DNA from: Rummeliibacillus sp963792445
GTDB lineage: Bacteria > Bacillota > Bacilli > Bacillales_A > Planococcaceae
Direction: 5' to 3'
NCBI GenBank assembly: GCA_963792445.1
Contig: CAWBWO010000005.1
Coordinates: 1 to 64,000, forward strand
Length of the DNA stretch: 64,000 bases
The notes beneath the pieces were generated by a model. It saw nothing but the letters and a program-made list of their open reading frames with translations, did no database searches and had not been told where the DNA came from. Within the stretch, counting starts at the first letter, position 1. Every line of letters starts with the position of its first letter. The translations under genes and the position numbers were made by a program. Positions 46,749 to 56,873 of the stretch are shown here, one piece after another.

Positions 46749-48191
46749 CTATTCTAATTCCAAATATCTTTTCACATTCTGTACATAAGGTTTTTTATCA
46801 TAATCGTTATAAAGAGCCATCCCGACTTTTATTGGATCTCCGAAGAAGAATCGTTCATATAGTGTTTGACGTGTTCCGAATGAGCTCATGGTCGCATCCC
46901 ATGCTAAGCGGAAAAGTTTAACTCGCTCTTCCGCTTGATTGCCAGCAGATTGTAAATACAAATCTAAGTCCTTTTTAATAGGAGATTTAAACGCGTTTTC
47001 TGTTGGAATGGACATGAGACCACTAGCACCAAGCAGTTGAACAATTTCAGTGAATCTTGGATATACTTTTGGAAAAATATTAATTGCAATTCTTAAACTA
47101 GTATATTCAGGTTGCATTAAGCCGACATCATTTACTTTTGCCTCAACTTCAGATTTAACGATCAGCGCCTTCAATGTTTCAAGCGCAATAATAACTTCAG
47201 TTGCCTTTTCTTGCACATGTTGGTATAAGGAAATATTGATGGATTCAATAATGGATTGAACGATACCCAACATAAATTCAGTTTTGACAATTTGTCTTGA
47301 AAGCACTTGATGCAATATAAACGGTTGAAACGAACTTTGGTTCATGAAACTTTGTGCCATATCAATATTGTCATAGAAAAAGACACGATCCCACGGTACC
47401 AGTACATTATCAAACGCTAACGATTGTATCCATTTCTTCAAATCGAGAGCTTAATGGGTAGTTAAATTTGGAATCTCCATCAACGAAGGATTCTCTACAG
47501 ATAAACTTAAGTCCCTTTCGTATTACTTGGGATGGAAAATGCAAAACCACTCTCATCATCATATGGTCTACCCGGTGACACAAACAACATTTCATCTGTA
47601 ATACCGCCCTGCGTTGCTAGTAGTCGAGCTCCTTTTATAACTAAACCCTCGCTCGTTTTATCAACGATTTGCGCCGCAATTGGCTACTTTTGATTTTTCC
47701 CAATAAAGATGACTTCGATCGACTTGTGGTTCAATAAAAGTATGGGTCATGGATAAATCATTTTCACGAACATATTCATAGAATTTTCTAATATTCTCTG
47801 GAAAACAATTCTCCTCGCCTTCTAACTTAAAAGCAGCAGATGCAAATGTCATTAATGTTGTATTCATATAGTCAGGGCTCCTACCCATCATCCCATTACT
47901 CTCTCTAGCCCATAGTTGCACCATCTCTCTTTTCCTAACCAAATCTTCTTTCGTCTTCGGCATTAAAAAAGAAAGCCCCACTGCTTCACCTGTAGTAGGA
48001 GAAATATACGTCATCTTCTCTTTTAAATTGGCATCATTTTGCAAATCATACAGCCTAGCCTGACTCTTCATAACCCCCTTAAACGCTGGATGCTCAGAAA
48101 TATTCCCCGTCACCCGCTTGCCATCAATCCAAACATTCGACTTCATCTTATTGATTCGATCAATATATTGGCTCCCCGTAATTGCAGGCAT
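46749..48191 (-). pseudogene. HpaB-like 4-hydroxyphenylacetate 3-monooxygenase, three frameshifts
   Basis: About 480 residues after repair. Start ATG 48191 behind GGGGGGACG. N-terminal part (MPAITGSQYIDRINKMKSNVWIDGKRV), middle (VDKTSEGLVIKGARLLATQG...SGFAFSIPSNTKG) and C-terminal part (FDNVLVPWDRVFFYDN...LFRLAWDATMSSFGTRQTLYERFF) follow the HpaB family, FADH2-using aromatic hydroxylases or related 4-hydroxybutyryl-CoA dehydratase-like enzymes. Frame changes near 47683, 47530 and 47435 are each repaired by removing one base. No HpaC reductase nearby. Confidence 0.8.
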
Positions 48192-48461
48192 AACGTCCCC
48201 CCTAAGTAGTATTAACATTCATTTAATCAAAATCAGATATTCGCCTAAAATTATTTTATGAAAAGGTATATTGAATGGTGACTAATGTCAATCATGAATC
48301 GGAGAGTAAGTGACTGGCGAGTTTTACAGCGAAGACTTAAATTGTCATCGCGTGGATAAATATTTCTCTCCCGTGGATAAAGACATTCGTCGCGCGTGGA
48401 TAAGTACCTCGTTTTCATTCGATAAAATCGGATAAGCGTGGATATGTTTATTTAAAATAAC
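48192..48461. repeat. CGTGGAT array, copy 4 with edge motif
   Basis: GACTTAAATT at 48334, then GTGGATAA at 48352, 48373 and 48396, a weak word near 48420 and GTGGATA at 48438 (42 bp after the third). The 140 bp before the edge motif is plain spacer. Confidence 0.65.
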
Positions 48462-48507
48462 CAAAAAGAGAACCCAGCCTAATTTGTTAGACAGAGTCCT
48501 CTCTTTA
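48462..48507 (-). terminator. Probable terminator of the two-repeat spore protein gene
   Basis: AAAGAGAGGAC / GGGTTCTCTTT imperfect stem then T-rich tail on the minus strand. Confidence 0.6.
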
Positions 48508-48548
48508 ACGAAGAATATATGTGCGGCATTAGTATTTACTTTTAAAAC

Positions 48549-48833
48549 CTAGTACCTATTTTCCGCATCTAATTCTTGATTTAGCATTTCAAATATTTCG
48601 TTGTAGCTCGGACCGGATTCGGCGTTTAGTCGCTTGACTTCATTAATATCCGTTCCAGTCCATGTATACTTTTTTGGCTCATCATGGTCGATAATTTGAT
48701 TTGAGGGGGTTGTTCCAATATCATGCTCAGCGATAATATCTCTGATTTCGTTATAGGAAGGACCTGATTCCGCATTTTGTCTTTTTACTTCGTCAATGTC
48801 CGTCCCTACAGATGTAAATTTTTTGCTTGCCAT
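48549..48833 (-). CDS. Gamma-type small acid-soluble spore protein-like, two repeats
   Basis: 94 residues from ATG 48833 behind GGAGGTG. Two repeats: GTDIDEVKRQNAESGPSYNEI (split here as two overlapping blocks, residues about 10-30) and TDINEVKRLNAESGPSYNEI (about 61-80). The double-repeat layout is that of gamma-type SASPs (SspE), whose linkers are cut by Gpr during germination. Linkers here are Asp/Pro rich rather than Gln rich, so this may be a lineage-specific branch. Confidence 0.7.
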   Translation of the reverse strand: MASKKFTSVGTDIDEVKRQNAESGPSYNEIRDIIAEHDIGTTPSNQIIDHDEPKKYTWTGTDINEVKRLNAESGPSYNEIFEMLNQELDAENRY

Positions 48834-48933
48834 TTTTTCACCTCCATCACTTATATATGTTAGTTTTTCCATTTGGGATAAATATTATGAATTGAAAAAA
48901 TTGATTTTTGTCAATACTAATTTAGTAAACATT

Positions 48934-49203
48934 TTATTCTGCACCAATATGGTGATCAACGTTACCATTTTCAGTTGATAGAGGTACAACTGGTTGCCCT
49001 TCTGCTTCATGGATACTTAGTCCTCCTGAAGAGAATAGCGGCGTTTTATTATAATCCACAGGATGGCTGTATGCTGAAGTTGCGGTTCCTCCAAAATCGC
49101 CGACGATGGATTTAATCGCATTGTTCGTTGCATGTGGTTGAGCGTTTTCCGCCATCACTTTTTTAAAATCAATATCTTTCTTTGAGTCCTTTCCTTTACT
49201 CAT
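48934..49203 (-). CDS. Hypothetical 89-residue hydrophilic protein
   Basis: Start ATG 49203 behind a strong GGAGGTGATTTA. Sequence opens MSKGKDSKKDIDFKKVMAENAQPHATNNAIKS, with no signal peptide or helix anchor, and ends VDHHIGAE. The FKKVMAENAQ stretch faintly recalls the spore repeats of its neighbours, but no family is recognised. It lies 100 bp upstream of the two-repeat spore protein, same strand. Confidence 0.6.
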   Translation of the reverse strand: MSKGKDSKKDIDFKKVMAENAQPHATNNAIKSIVGDFGGTATSAYSHPVDYNKTPLFSSGGLSIHEAEGQPVVPLSTENGNVDHHIGAE

Positions 49204-49394
49204 TAAATCACCTCCAATAACTACTTTTATCCTTCCACAAAAACCACAAATTATAAGTTTTTTATTGAATGCTGCTTTCATACATACAAGCTTCACTAAT
49301 GTGACAAAAAAATCATAATTGCCAGGCACTGTATATTTTTTCACTTTTATGGAAAGGATGGTTTTATCTATTAAAAAAGAAGGAGGTGGAATGT

Positions 49395-49766
49395 ATGTTT
49401 AAGAAGTTAATCAGTGTTGTATTAATAGGCTCAATATCTTTCGTAGCAGGATCGTATTATACTAAGAATAATCCTTCCACTGACCTCTTTGATTTGAAGA
49501 AAAATAGCGTGAGTCTATTTGTTACACCTGAAAACATTAACACCGCAATTGATGATTTGAAGATTGTGATCACGACCTCATTGGATTTCGTAAATAGTAA
49601 GATCGACAATTTACTAATTCCGGAAAACGATGGTTCGAATACTGTTAAAGAACGTCCGTCCAGTCCAAAAAATCATATAAACAACCCAGTAGATGATTTG
49701 CAACAAATTGACGTCGACCATGAAGATAAAGAGCAAATGCCTGCAAGTGGTGGGATTGGAATTTGA
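49395..49766 (+). CDS. Small membrane-anchored or secreted protein
   Basis: 123 residues from ATG 49395 with GGAGGTGGAATGT upstream. N-terminal hydrophobic segment (LISVVLIGSISFVAGSYYT) acts as anchor or signal; the rest is hydrophilic, with an amphipathic middle (ENINTAIDDLKIVITTSLDFVNSKIDN) and an Asp/Gln tail. Family unknown. Own terminator. Confidence 0.65.
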   Translation: MFKKLISVVLIGSISFVAGSYYTKNNPSTDLFDLKKNSVSLFVTPENINTAIDDLKIVITTSLDFVNSKIDNLLIPENDGSNTVKERPSSPKNHINNPVDDLQQIDVDHEDKEQMPASGGIGI

Positions 49767-49867
49767 GATGATTTATTTTTCCATATAATCGTTTAACAAA
49801 ATTTATGAAAATAAAATATACAAAAATAGTCGGCTCATCTAAAAACCATCCGACTAATATTTTGTCT

Positions 49868-49897
49868 CCATTCAATTTATTGAATGGGGTTTTTTTA
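49868..49897 (+). terminator. Terminator of the 49395-49766 gene
   Basis: CCATTCAAT / ATTGAATGG stem followed by GG and seven T. Confidence 0.92.
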
Positions 49898-49930
49898 TTT
49901 CTAGAATTCAGAAAACGATTAGTACTTTTC

Positions 49931-50036
49931 TTGCAACCTTTCATGTTTACTTGCGCTTTCTGATTATTTACTTGCATTTTCTGATCATCTACTTGCGAAT
50001 TTAAAAATTGTATTTGCAAATTTAACTTTTTAAGTC
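49931..50036 (-). repeat. 21-bp array, TTACTTGC family, copy 3
   Basis: TTGC at 49931, 49951, 49972, 49993 and 50014 (20, 21, 21, 21), closing with TTTTTAAGTC at about 50027-50036, again 13-14 bp after the last word. Between two terminators of convergent genes. Confidence 0.85.
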
Positions 50037-50048
50037 TTTTAAGACACT

Positions 50049-50077
50049 AAAAAACCCACAGTTTTCAAACTGTGGGC
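50049..50077 (-). terminator. Terminator of the ABC-phosphoesterase operon
   Basis: CCCACAGTTT / AAACTGTGGG stem followed by six T on the minus strand. Confidence 0.93.
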
Positions 50078-50183
50078 TCTTCTTATCTTAAAGTCTTTTA
50101 GATAATTGCGTTGAGAATCAGTACCCCTGCTAGTCCAACTAGAGATATGATGGTTACCATGATGGACCAGGTTTTGATGGTTT

Positions 50184-50837
50184 TTAATAATAAATACTCT
50201 CTTCCTTTTTCTTTCTATACATCCCCTTCTTCTCATAAAATTTCGGATCAAATGTTGGGAAAATAACTTTTGCAATATAAAAGCATGGAAAACTGATTCC
50301 TAGGAATACGAAAAACCCAGATATCTTAAATAGCGCAATCATGTAAACTCCTATGACAAGCATTACTAACATACTTTGTGCAACATGGGTAATCGGATAC
50401 TTCAGTGCCTCTTTCATATATTGAGAAAATGATAGTTCATAATGCACGAAGATTGGGAAAACCATAAGCATCGACATACTAATACCAATCAACAGCAAGA
50501 ATAATAGATAAGCAAGAATTACGAGTACAGCATTGGGAGAGTCTAAGAAATACTGTACATCCGCCCAAACAATTGCCCAAATCGCAAAGATCGAATAGCC
50601 GATTACATTGCTTTTAATAAAACTAGCTTTATAATAATGTGCAAAATCCTTTATTAGTTTACAATCCTGTTTTTTGACCATCCACTTTCTCAATAATGCA
50701 AACATCGCTGCTGTTGCAGGAAAAATCCCGAATACGCCTAATCCAACAAGTGCAAAGCCCATCCATATAAAGTTGAGTAACACTAATCGATAAATCCATT
50801 CGCCAAAGGTATTAAATTTACTATAAAAGTTTTCCAA
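50184..50837 (-). CDS. DUF624 (YesL-like) membrane protein
   Basis: 217 residues, about five helices. Start TTG 50837 (AAAGGATGG upstream). Opening ENFYSKFNTFGEWIYRLVLLNFIWMGFALVGLGVFGIFPATAAMFALLRKW is the YesL/DUF624 signature. These proteins ride with carbohydrate ABC importers, role unknown. Directly after the stop the minus strand could encode a hydrophobic peptide ending at about 50101 (KTIKTWSIMVTIISLVGLAG), but it has no normal start codon. It is the last gene of the operon. Confidence 0.87.
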   Translation of the reverse strand: MENFYSKFNTFGEWIYRLVLLNFIWMGFALVGLGVFGIFPATAAMFALLRKWMVKKQDCKLIKDFAHYYKASFIKSNVIGYSIFAIWAIVWADVQYFLDSPNAVLVILAYLLFLLLIGISMSMLMVFPIFVHYELSFSQYMKEALKYPITHVAQSMLVMLVIGVYMIALFKISGFFVFLGISFPCFYIAKVIFPTFDPKFYEKKGMYRKKKEESIYY

Positions 50838-50852
50838 CTTGATCCATCCTTT

Positions 50853-51084
50853 GCATTCATTTATCCCGCATTAACTGGCTTTTGACTCAACTGTAAGGCT
50901 TTAGAAAATTCGAAGAAGCAACAGTTGAGATAACTGCCCGTAAACGCCCGATTGGTTCGGGCGCAACAGGATAGTTGGTCACTCAGGTGTTGCCACAGGA
51001 CGTGGCGTTTTTAACCTGAGTTCCTATATTTTCAGTGGGGAAAAAACCCCCACTGATTGAAGTTTCACTTTATCTCGCATTAAC
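50853..51084 (-). mobile_element. Structured element, copy 2, flanked by 19-bp direct repeats
   Basis: Minus orientation: CTTCAATCAGTGGGGG, a GGGG/CCCC hairpin, hairpin CCACAGGACGTGG (50994-51006 on plus), hairpin CGCCCGA/TCGGGCG, GGCAGTT, stem CTCAACTGT/ACAGTTGAG around the loop TGCTTCTTCGAATTTTCTAA, then AAGCCAGTTAATGCGGGA. It is bounded by CCGGTTAATGCGAGATAAA (51066-51084) and CCAGTTAATGCGGGATAAA (50853-50871). The first encodes the last residues PVNAR and stop of the upstream gene. Stem arms differ from copy 1 but pair. Confidence 0.6.
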
Positions 51085-51915
51085 CGGTAGTAGGAACTTG
51101 GTATATTGTTCGTAACCTCTTCCGACTTCATTACTTTTATGTGAATCGGATCCATACACAATCGGAATTCCTAATTGCTGTGCTTTCGCTACAATATTTA
51201 TTGGCGGGTAGCTGACACCACAAAGTTCCTTATATAATCCAGCCATATTACAATCGAGTTCATATTGTTTTTCACTCATCTTTTTCAAAAGAAAATCAAT
51301 TAACACGGATGAGTTCTGGCTAAGGCCCGTGTCTGTATCGAAGTATTTCTGGAATTTCTGACATAGCGTAATGTGACCAATCCGCTTTGGTTTATATTTT
51401 CCTAAATTTGCTTCAACTGAATCAATAACTGTTTGCAAATAGATTTCTTGTGCATATTGGAAACTACCATAGTAGCTCACAATGCCTTCATCATAATCTT
51501 GTCCACTATAATCGATTGCTCGGTCCCCACCATTACCTTTTAAAAAGTGAACAGACAGAATGCTATCATCCATATATTTTCCGTATTCATTCAAAAAGTC
51601 GGACGTCCATTGTTGATATTCTGGTAAAAAATCCACTTCAAACCCTACATTAATACGGATTTGATCAGCGTATTTTTTCTTTAAATCATTCATCTTTTTT
51701 AGGTAAGGTTCTATTTCGCTTAGCTTGATACCAGCCGTATCAATTGCATATTGCGCACCCGAAGCACACTGCAAAAACTCCTTTGGTAATGGGGCGTGTT
51801 CTGTGATGCTATATTCATCAAAGTTTTGTTTGATGGCTTCTAGTATAAAAAGTTCTGTATCCTCGCAACTTCCATGCGGACAGAATTCAGTATGGGAATG
51901 ACCTTCTTTTTTCAA
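51070..51915 (-). CDS. PHP-family histidinol-phosphatase-like phosphoesterase
   Basis: 281 residues from TTG 51915 (GGAG upstream). PHP-domain metal-site motifs: GHSHTEFCPHG, SITEHAPLP, NVGFEVDFLP, SVHFLKG, RIGHITL and YGSDSHKSNEVG. It matches HisJ-type histidinol-phosphatases, yet its place in a sugar-import operon without other his genes suggests a different phosphate ester. The C-terminal codons coincide with the direct repeat bounding the downstream element. Confidence 0.85.
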   Translation of the reverse strand: MKKEGHSHTEFCPHGSCEDTELFILEAIKQNFDEYSITEHAPLPKEFLQCASGAQYAIDTAGIKLSEIEPYLKKMNDLKKKYADQIRINVGFEVDFLPEYQQWTSDFLNEYGKYMDDSILSVHFLKGNGGDRAIDYSGQDYDEGIVSYYGSFQYAQEIYLQTVIDSVEANLGKYKPKRIGHITLCQKFQKYFDTDTGLSQNSSVLIDFLLKKMSEKQYELDCNMAGLYKELCGVSYPPINIVAKAQQLGIPIVYGSDSHKSNEVGRGYEQYTKFLLPVNAR

Positions 51916-51935
51916 AACGCTAATCTCCTAAACTA

Positions 51936-53293
51936 TTAATTTTGTATGACTTTAATTTTCTTCCACTTTCCACGTTTCCAATACATTAGTAAAATTATTG
52001 CGCGTATTGCTTCATCTATTATGAAGATCATCCAAATCCCAACTAATCCTAGATTTAAATATTTTCCTACCACTAGACAAACCGGTACAACAAAACTATA
52101 AGTAACGATAATGTTTAGATAAGTAGGATATTTTACGGATCCAGCTACGTTGATTGCTCCGACTAGAACTTCATTTAATGAGCGAGCAGGTTCTAACAAA
52201 CAACTCATCCATAGTAGCGTTTTAACCATATGGATAATCTCTCTATTATCTGTAAAGAGACGAATAATCCAATCTGAACAACTTGCAATAACGAGCGCCA
52301 TACTAATGGAGACTAGAAATGAACTGATGAGAACCCTTATTGTATAGTGATGAGGCATCATCTTTTTCATTTCTTCCGATCATTTTACCAATGATAATTT
52401 GATTAACGGTCGAAACGGATGCTGCTACCGCAAAGATGATCAATGAAATGGTTGAAACATAGACCTTCGTCGTCACCATAACAGCTCCAAATGTCGCAAT
52501 AACTGCTGTAATAATCGTTTGAGAAATATTATACGAAATGTTCTCCATAGCAGACGGAAAGCCTAGTTTTAATATAGAAAAGGTAGTGGAAGACGTAGAT
52601 TTAATCTTGGTTAAAGCTGTCCGATAAGGTGTTAAATAACGGATGAAAAAGACTAATATAATCAAACTTCCGATGATGCGTGCAATTAAAGTGGAGTTTG
52701 CCACACCAACGATGCCTTCCCCCAACAGATGGAAGGAAGTATTTAATACGAAGTAGTTTCCTACAACATTTAATATATTCATCAATACAGAAACATACAT
52801 GACGAGTTTCGTATAGGCAAAGCTTCGAAGTACTGTACTTAAACTCGTTACCATTGATTGGAAAATGAGACTAATTCCGATAATGGTCAGAAACTGATAA
52901 GCACCACTCGATCAGTTCCTGTGGCGTTTGCATCAATCCAAGTAAGGACTTGCCAAAGAAAAGAAATACCACTGCCACAATGGCTGATAACCAAAGTGTC
53001 AAATAGAAAACATGATGAATCACTGCATATATTTGAGACGCATGCTTGTCTTCATTCATTTGATACAGCAGGATACTAGCGCCAATTGTGATGATGCCTG
53101 ATAACATAAATGCGATATTCACAAGTTGATTGGAAATACCAACAGCAGCAACGGCTTCATCACTATATTGACTAAGCATCAGTACATCGATGTTACTTAA
53201 TAACAATCCAAAGAATTGTTCAATCATAATTGGGATGAATAATACTCTGAATTGTGATTGCTTTGTTTTATTAAGATTGCTTGCTAGTGTCAT
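51936..53293 (-). CDS. MATE family efflux transporter, two frameshifts
   Basis: About 450 residues when two frame changes are repaired by removing one base each (near 52885, after EW; near 52355, giving DDAHHYTIRVLIS). Twelve helices are expected and present across the fragments. N-terminal block IPIMIEQFFGLLLSNIDVLMLSQYSDEAVAAVG is the MATE opening; SVSTVNQIIIGKMIGRN is the second half counterpart. Na+ or H+ driven exporter of unknown substrate. Inside the operon, 14 bp after the metallophosphoesterase. Confidence 0.85.
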
Positions 53294-53307
53294 GTGAGAA
53301 CTGACTT

Positions 53308-54183
53308 TCAGTTAATGTGTATGTTTGAATACCTTCGCGATTTAGTCGTGATGATTCGTGCACCACGTTCGAAATCTCCATAACATTGGTAACCACTCAC
53401 TTGTCCATAAACTAGCTTAATGCCAAAGTGTTCACCGCAGAAATTATTATCATGGTCATGCCCTGCAAAGAATGCTTTTACATCTCCGTTAATATAAGCA
53501 TTTGCAAATAATCCGGTATTAATATAAGGAGCAGAAATCGTGTCATTCGTTTCGTTACATTCGCCACTTAAGATGTTTTTAGTGGCTTCCCAGTATTCTG
53601 GAATTGGAATATGTGTGAAAATGCAGTTTTGATTTAAATTTTGATCACAAGAATTGATATAGTGTTTGGCGGTGTTTCGATACCATGCGACTTGTTCAGG
53701 ATGCACCCAATCATAAGTTCCTACAGGAAGTGGAGCATCTGCGCCAGAGTCCATCACATAGAGAACGTGTTGAATTTTTTCCCCTGCTTGATCAAAGATT
53801 TCAATCGTATAGCATTCACGATTATCCACGATAAAGCTATTCTTTTTCTCCACATGATGAAGCAATTGACCTTCTAAAGTTCTCATCGTTTCGCGATCAA
53901 ACTCATCTTCTGAATCATGGTTTCCATAAGTAATGGCAATTGGTACATCATGTTGATTGAATCTTTGTAGCAGATCACTAAATACTTTGTCGGCATGTGG
54001 GACGCCATCACTCCAAATCAAATCGCCAGTGAAAATGACTAAATCCGGTTCAAGTTCGCGAAATGCTTTATCAATTAAAGCAAATGTTTTAAAGTCATCT
54101 TCATGATATGGTTGTGAACCAATGTGTAAATCGGTTAGTTGTACAATTCGAAATTCATTTCTATCATTATATTTTAGTTTCAT
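53308..54183 (-). CDS. Calcineurin-like metallophosphoesterase
   Basis: 291 residues. Metal-binding motifs in order: DLHIGS, GDLIWSDG, GNHDSED, FTHIPIP and GHDHDN. This set is complete for purple-acid-type / Dcr2-like phosphatases. No signal peptide, so it acts in the cytoplasm, perhaps on a phosphorylated substrate brought in by the ABC importer. Start ATG behind AGGAGAG. Confidence 0.9.
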   Translation of the reverse strand: MKLKYNDRNEFRIVQLTDLHIGSQPYHEDDFKTFALIDKAFRELEPDLVIFTGDLIWSDGVPHADKVFSDLLQRFNQHDVPIAITYGNHDSEDEFDRETMRTLEGQLLHHVEKKNSFIVDNRECYTIEIFDQAGEKIQHVLYVMDSGADAPLPVGTYDWVHPEQVAWYRNTAKHYINSCDQNLNQNCIFTHIPIPEYWEATKNILSGECNETNDTISAPYINTGLFANAYINGDVKAFFAGHDHDNNFCGEHFGIKLVYGQVSGYQCYGDFERGARIITTKSRRYSNIHIN

Positions 54184-54193
54184 ACTCTCTCTC

Positions 54194-55093
54194 CTACTCT
54201 TTAATCGATCCGACTGTAATACCTTTTACAAAATACTTTTGAATGAAAGGATACACACAAACAATCGGTAGCATCACGATAATAATGGTTGCCATTTGCA
54301 AGGATTCGCCTGTGATTGTCACACGGTCTAACATTTCATAAGCTCGTGCACCAGATGAACGCAGTAAAATATCTGATAATGCATTTTGGCGTGTCAGCAT
54401 TTCTTGCAGTAATGTAGCTAATGGTTTTAGTGCTTCATCTCTTACAAAGAAGGTACCTGCATACCAATCATTCCAATGACCAACAGCTGTAAATAAGCTG
54501 ATTGTTGCAAGTACTGGTTTACTCATAGGGAGTACGATACTTCTGAAAATTTTAAATTCACTACTACCATCTATTCTTGCTGCTTCAATGACGCTTAATG
54601 GTAGCTGACTGAAGAAAGTTCTGAGTAGAAGAATATTTGCGACACTGTATAAACTTGGAACAATATAAACCCAAATTGTGTTTGTTAAATGTAGTTTCGT
54701 TAACACTAAGTAATATGGGACTGTCCCACCACTAAATAGCATGGTAAAGAAGATAAAGAAGGTAATAAATTTTCGACCTGGTAATGTTTTAATCGTTAGT
54801 GCATAGGCTGCCATCGACATTAACCCTACCCCAACTAGCGTACCAATAACTGTTCTAAAAACAGAGATGAGTAAGCCATTCATTAAGTTCTTTTGTTTAA
54901 CAACTTCAGTATAGTTATCTATTGACCATTCTCTCGGCCAAAATAGAATGCCACCACGTTGCGCATCTGTACCACTATTAAACGATAAAGCTAAGATATG
55001 CATAAAAGGTAATATAATCGATAAGCATAATAGACTTATGAATATTATATTGATCACTTTTAGGATTCTTGGTGTATCCATACTTTTGCTCAT
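54194..55093 (-). CDS. ABC carbohydrate importer permease (MalG/LplC type)
   Basis: 299 residues, six helices. The EAA loop EAARIDGSSEFKIFRSIVLPMSKPVLA marks a type I importer permease for contact with the ATPase. AAGGAGAG upstream. Partner of the 56874 permease. Confidence 0.93.
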   Translation of the reverse strand: MSKSMDTPRILKVINIIFISLLCLSIILPFMHILALSFNSGTDAQRGGILFWPREWSIDNYTEVVKQKNLMNGLLISVFRTVIGTLVGVGLMSMAAYALTIKTLPGRKFITFFIFFTMLFSGGTVPYYLVLTKLHLTNTIWVYIVPSLYSVANILLLRTFFSQLPLSVIEAARIDGSSEFKIFRSIVLPMSKPVLATISLFTAVGHWNDWYAGTFFVRDEALKPLATLLQEMLTRQNALSDILLRSSGARAYEMLDRVTITGESLQMATIIIVMLPIVCVYPFIQKYFVKGITVGSIKE

Positions 55094-55158
55094 TCTGTAC
55101 TCTCCTTATAGATGCCTCTTCCAAACGATTACTGTTTGGAAGAGGATTTAAGTTTTGA

Positions 55159-56861
55159 TTAAAACTTAACTTTCACACCGCTATCTACTTTCTTTTGTAC
55201 AAAGTCTAAGAATTTATTTAGACCGTTCGCTTCTAGGTTTTGACGTGATTGATCTAGGATTTGTTTTGCTTGTTCTGGAGATTTTGCATAATATGCACGC
55301 TTTAAATCTTCGTTGTAACGTTCAAGTGCTTTTGTTAAAGAACCACTTTCTCCTTCAAATTCATATAAGAAGGATTGAACAGATAAACCATCAATTACTC
55401 TAGCTTTTTTCAAACGATCATTATAATGATAGAAATCTAAGATTTTTTGAGGTGCTTTTGAAGAATTATTTGTAATTTTTCGCCATATTCTTGTTCACCA
55501 AAATCAGCTTGATTGTCCATATCTGTATAGGCTAAATGTTCGCCCCAGTATGATTTAACGCCACGGAAGCCTAATTTTTTCGCTTTTTCAGGATCTTTTT
55601 CTAATAGATCAAGTACTTCTTTTTTCACGACTGGTTTGCCGTTTTTATCTAAAGTATAATCTCTGCCTTCAAGACCATAGAAGTATAGTCTTTTTCCTTC
55701 ATCACTTGCTAACCAATCAGCGAACTTCACAACTTCTTCTGGATTTGCTGTTGTGCTTGGAATTGCCCAGCCAGCATAACCTGATTTGTAGTTAATCACC
55801 ATGTCATTTGTGCCATCCGCACGTTTGATAGGTCCAAGTGGAACATATGTCATATTGTTATTTTCTGTTACATAGTTGTGCATATCTGCTACAATCGCGA
55901 ATGATTCGTTCACAATACCTTCTCTTGCACGAGTTTCTTCCATAGTATAGTATTCAGGATTCATTAAGCCTTCTTTTAGAAGTTTTTGAACAAACTCTAC
56001 ACGTTTCATACCATAATCTGTTTGAGATTCATGAACGATTTTGCCGTCAGCATTTTTCATGAATTTTTCTCCAGTAGTGCCTGTCCATACTAGATCATTG
56101 AATAGGAAGTCTGAATCAGAACCACCCCAAATTGTAGGACCCATTACAGAAATATCTTTGCCATTATGATCTTTGAAATGACCATTTTTGATTTTCACTG
56201 CTAAATCATATAATTTTTGAGTTGAATCAATTTCTAAAGGATTGATTCCTAATTTGTCGACGATATCTTTGCGGATATATGGTCCACCAACTGTTGCTTT
56301 CCCAGCATCACCAGGCTTACGGTTGATTGACATATGCATTAAATAAGAATTACCCTTCCATTCTTTACGGAACATGATATTGTTTCGAGTATCTTCTGGA
56401 AGATAATCTGGTTGCAAATATTTAGAGTAAACTTTTGTATCTTTGATCAATGGTGTTAAGTTTGTAAACATACCTTCATTTGCAGCTTTTAGTAATAGTG
56501 ACATTTCTGGACGACCACTGTTATTCAAATAGAAAGCAACAAAGTCAGGTAAATCTCCTGCTGCTAAACCAGCTGCTAGAGCACTTGTAGAATCTTCCGT
56601 TGTAATCCCTTGAAGTTCTAATGTAATCCCTGTGCGTTTTTTAATATAAGCTTGAATTTCTGGGTTCATCTCTACAGATGCATCGTTAGCAGATTCAAAT
56701 ACTAAGCCTTTAATTGTACGATCTGCAATCCATGTATCAGGGGCATCAGCTGGTTTTTCTTTCTTAGTGGCTTCTTGTTTGTCTCCACTGCCACAAGCTG
56801 CTAATGCTACTGCCAAAACAATTAAAAGTAAACCCAACATATACTTCGAAAATTTCTGCAT
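55159..56861 (-). CDS. ABC importer solute-binding lipoprotein, one frameshift
   Basis: About 567 residues after repair. Lipobox LAACGSG (1-23), then a type-1 extracellular binding protein of the LplA/YtcQ kind. The frame ends early near 55478 in a run of five A: six A would continue EKITNNSSKAPQKILDFYHYNDRLKKARVIDG into the C-terminal frame, which is conserved to the end (VDSGVKVKF). A single-base homopolymer loss therefore explains the break. Ligand unknown; the long type is used for oligosaccharides or complex sugars. Confidence 0.88.
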
Positions 56862-56873
56862 TAAATACTCCTC

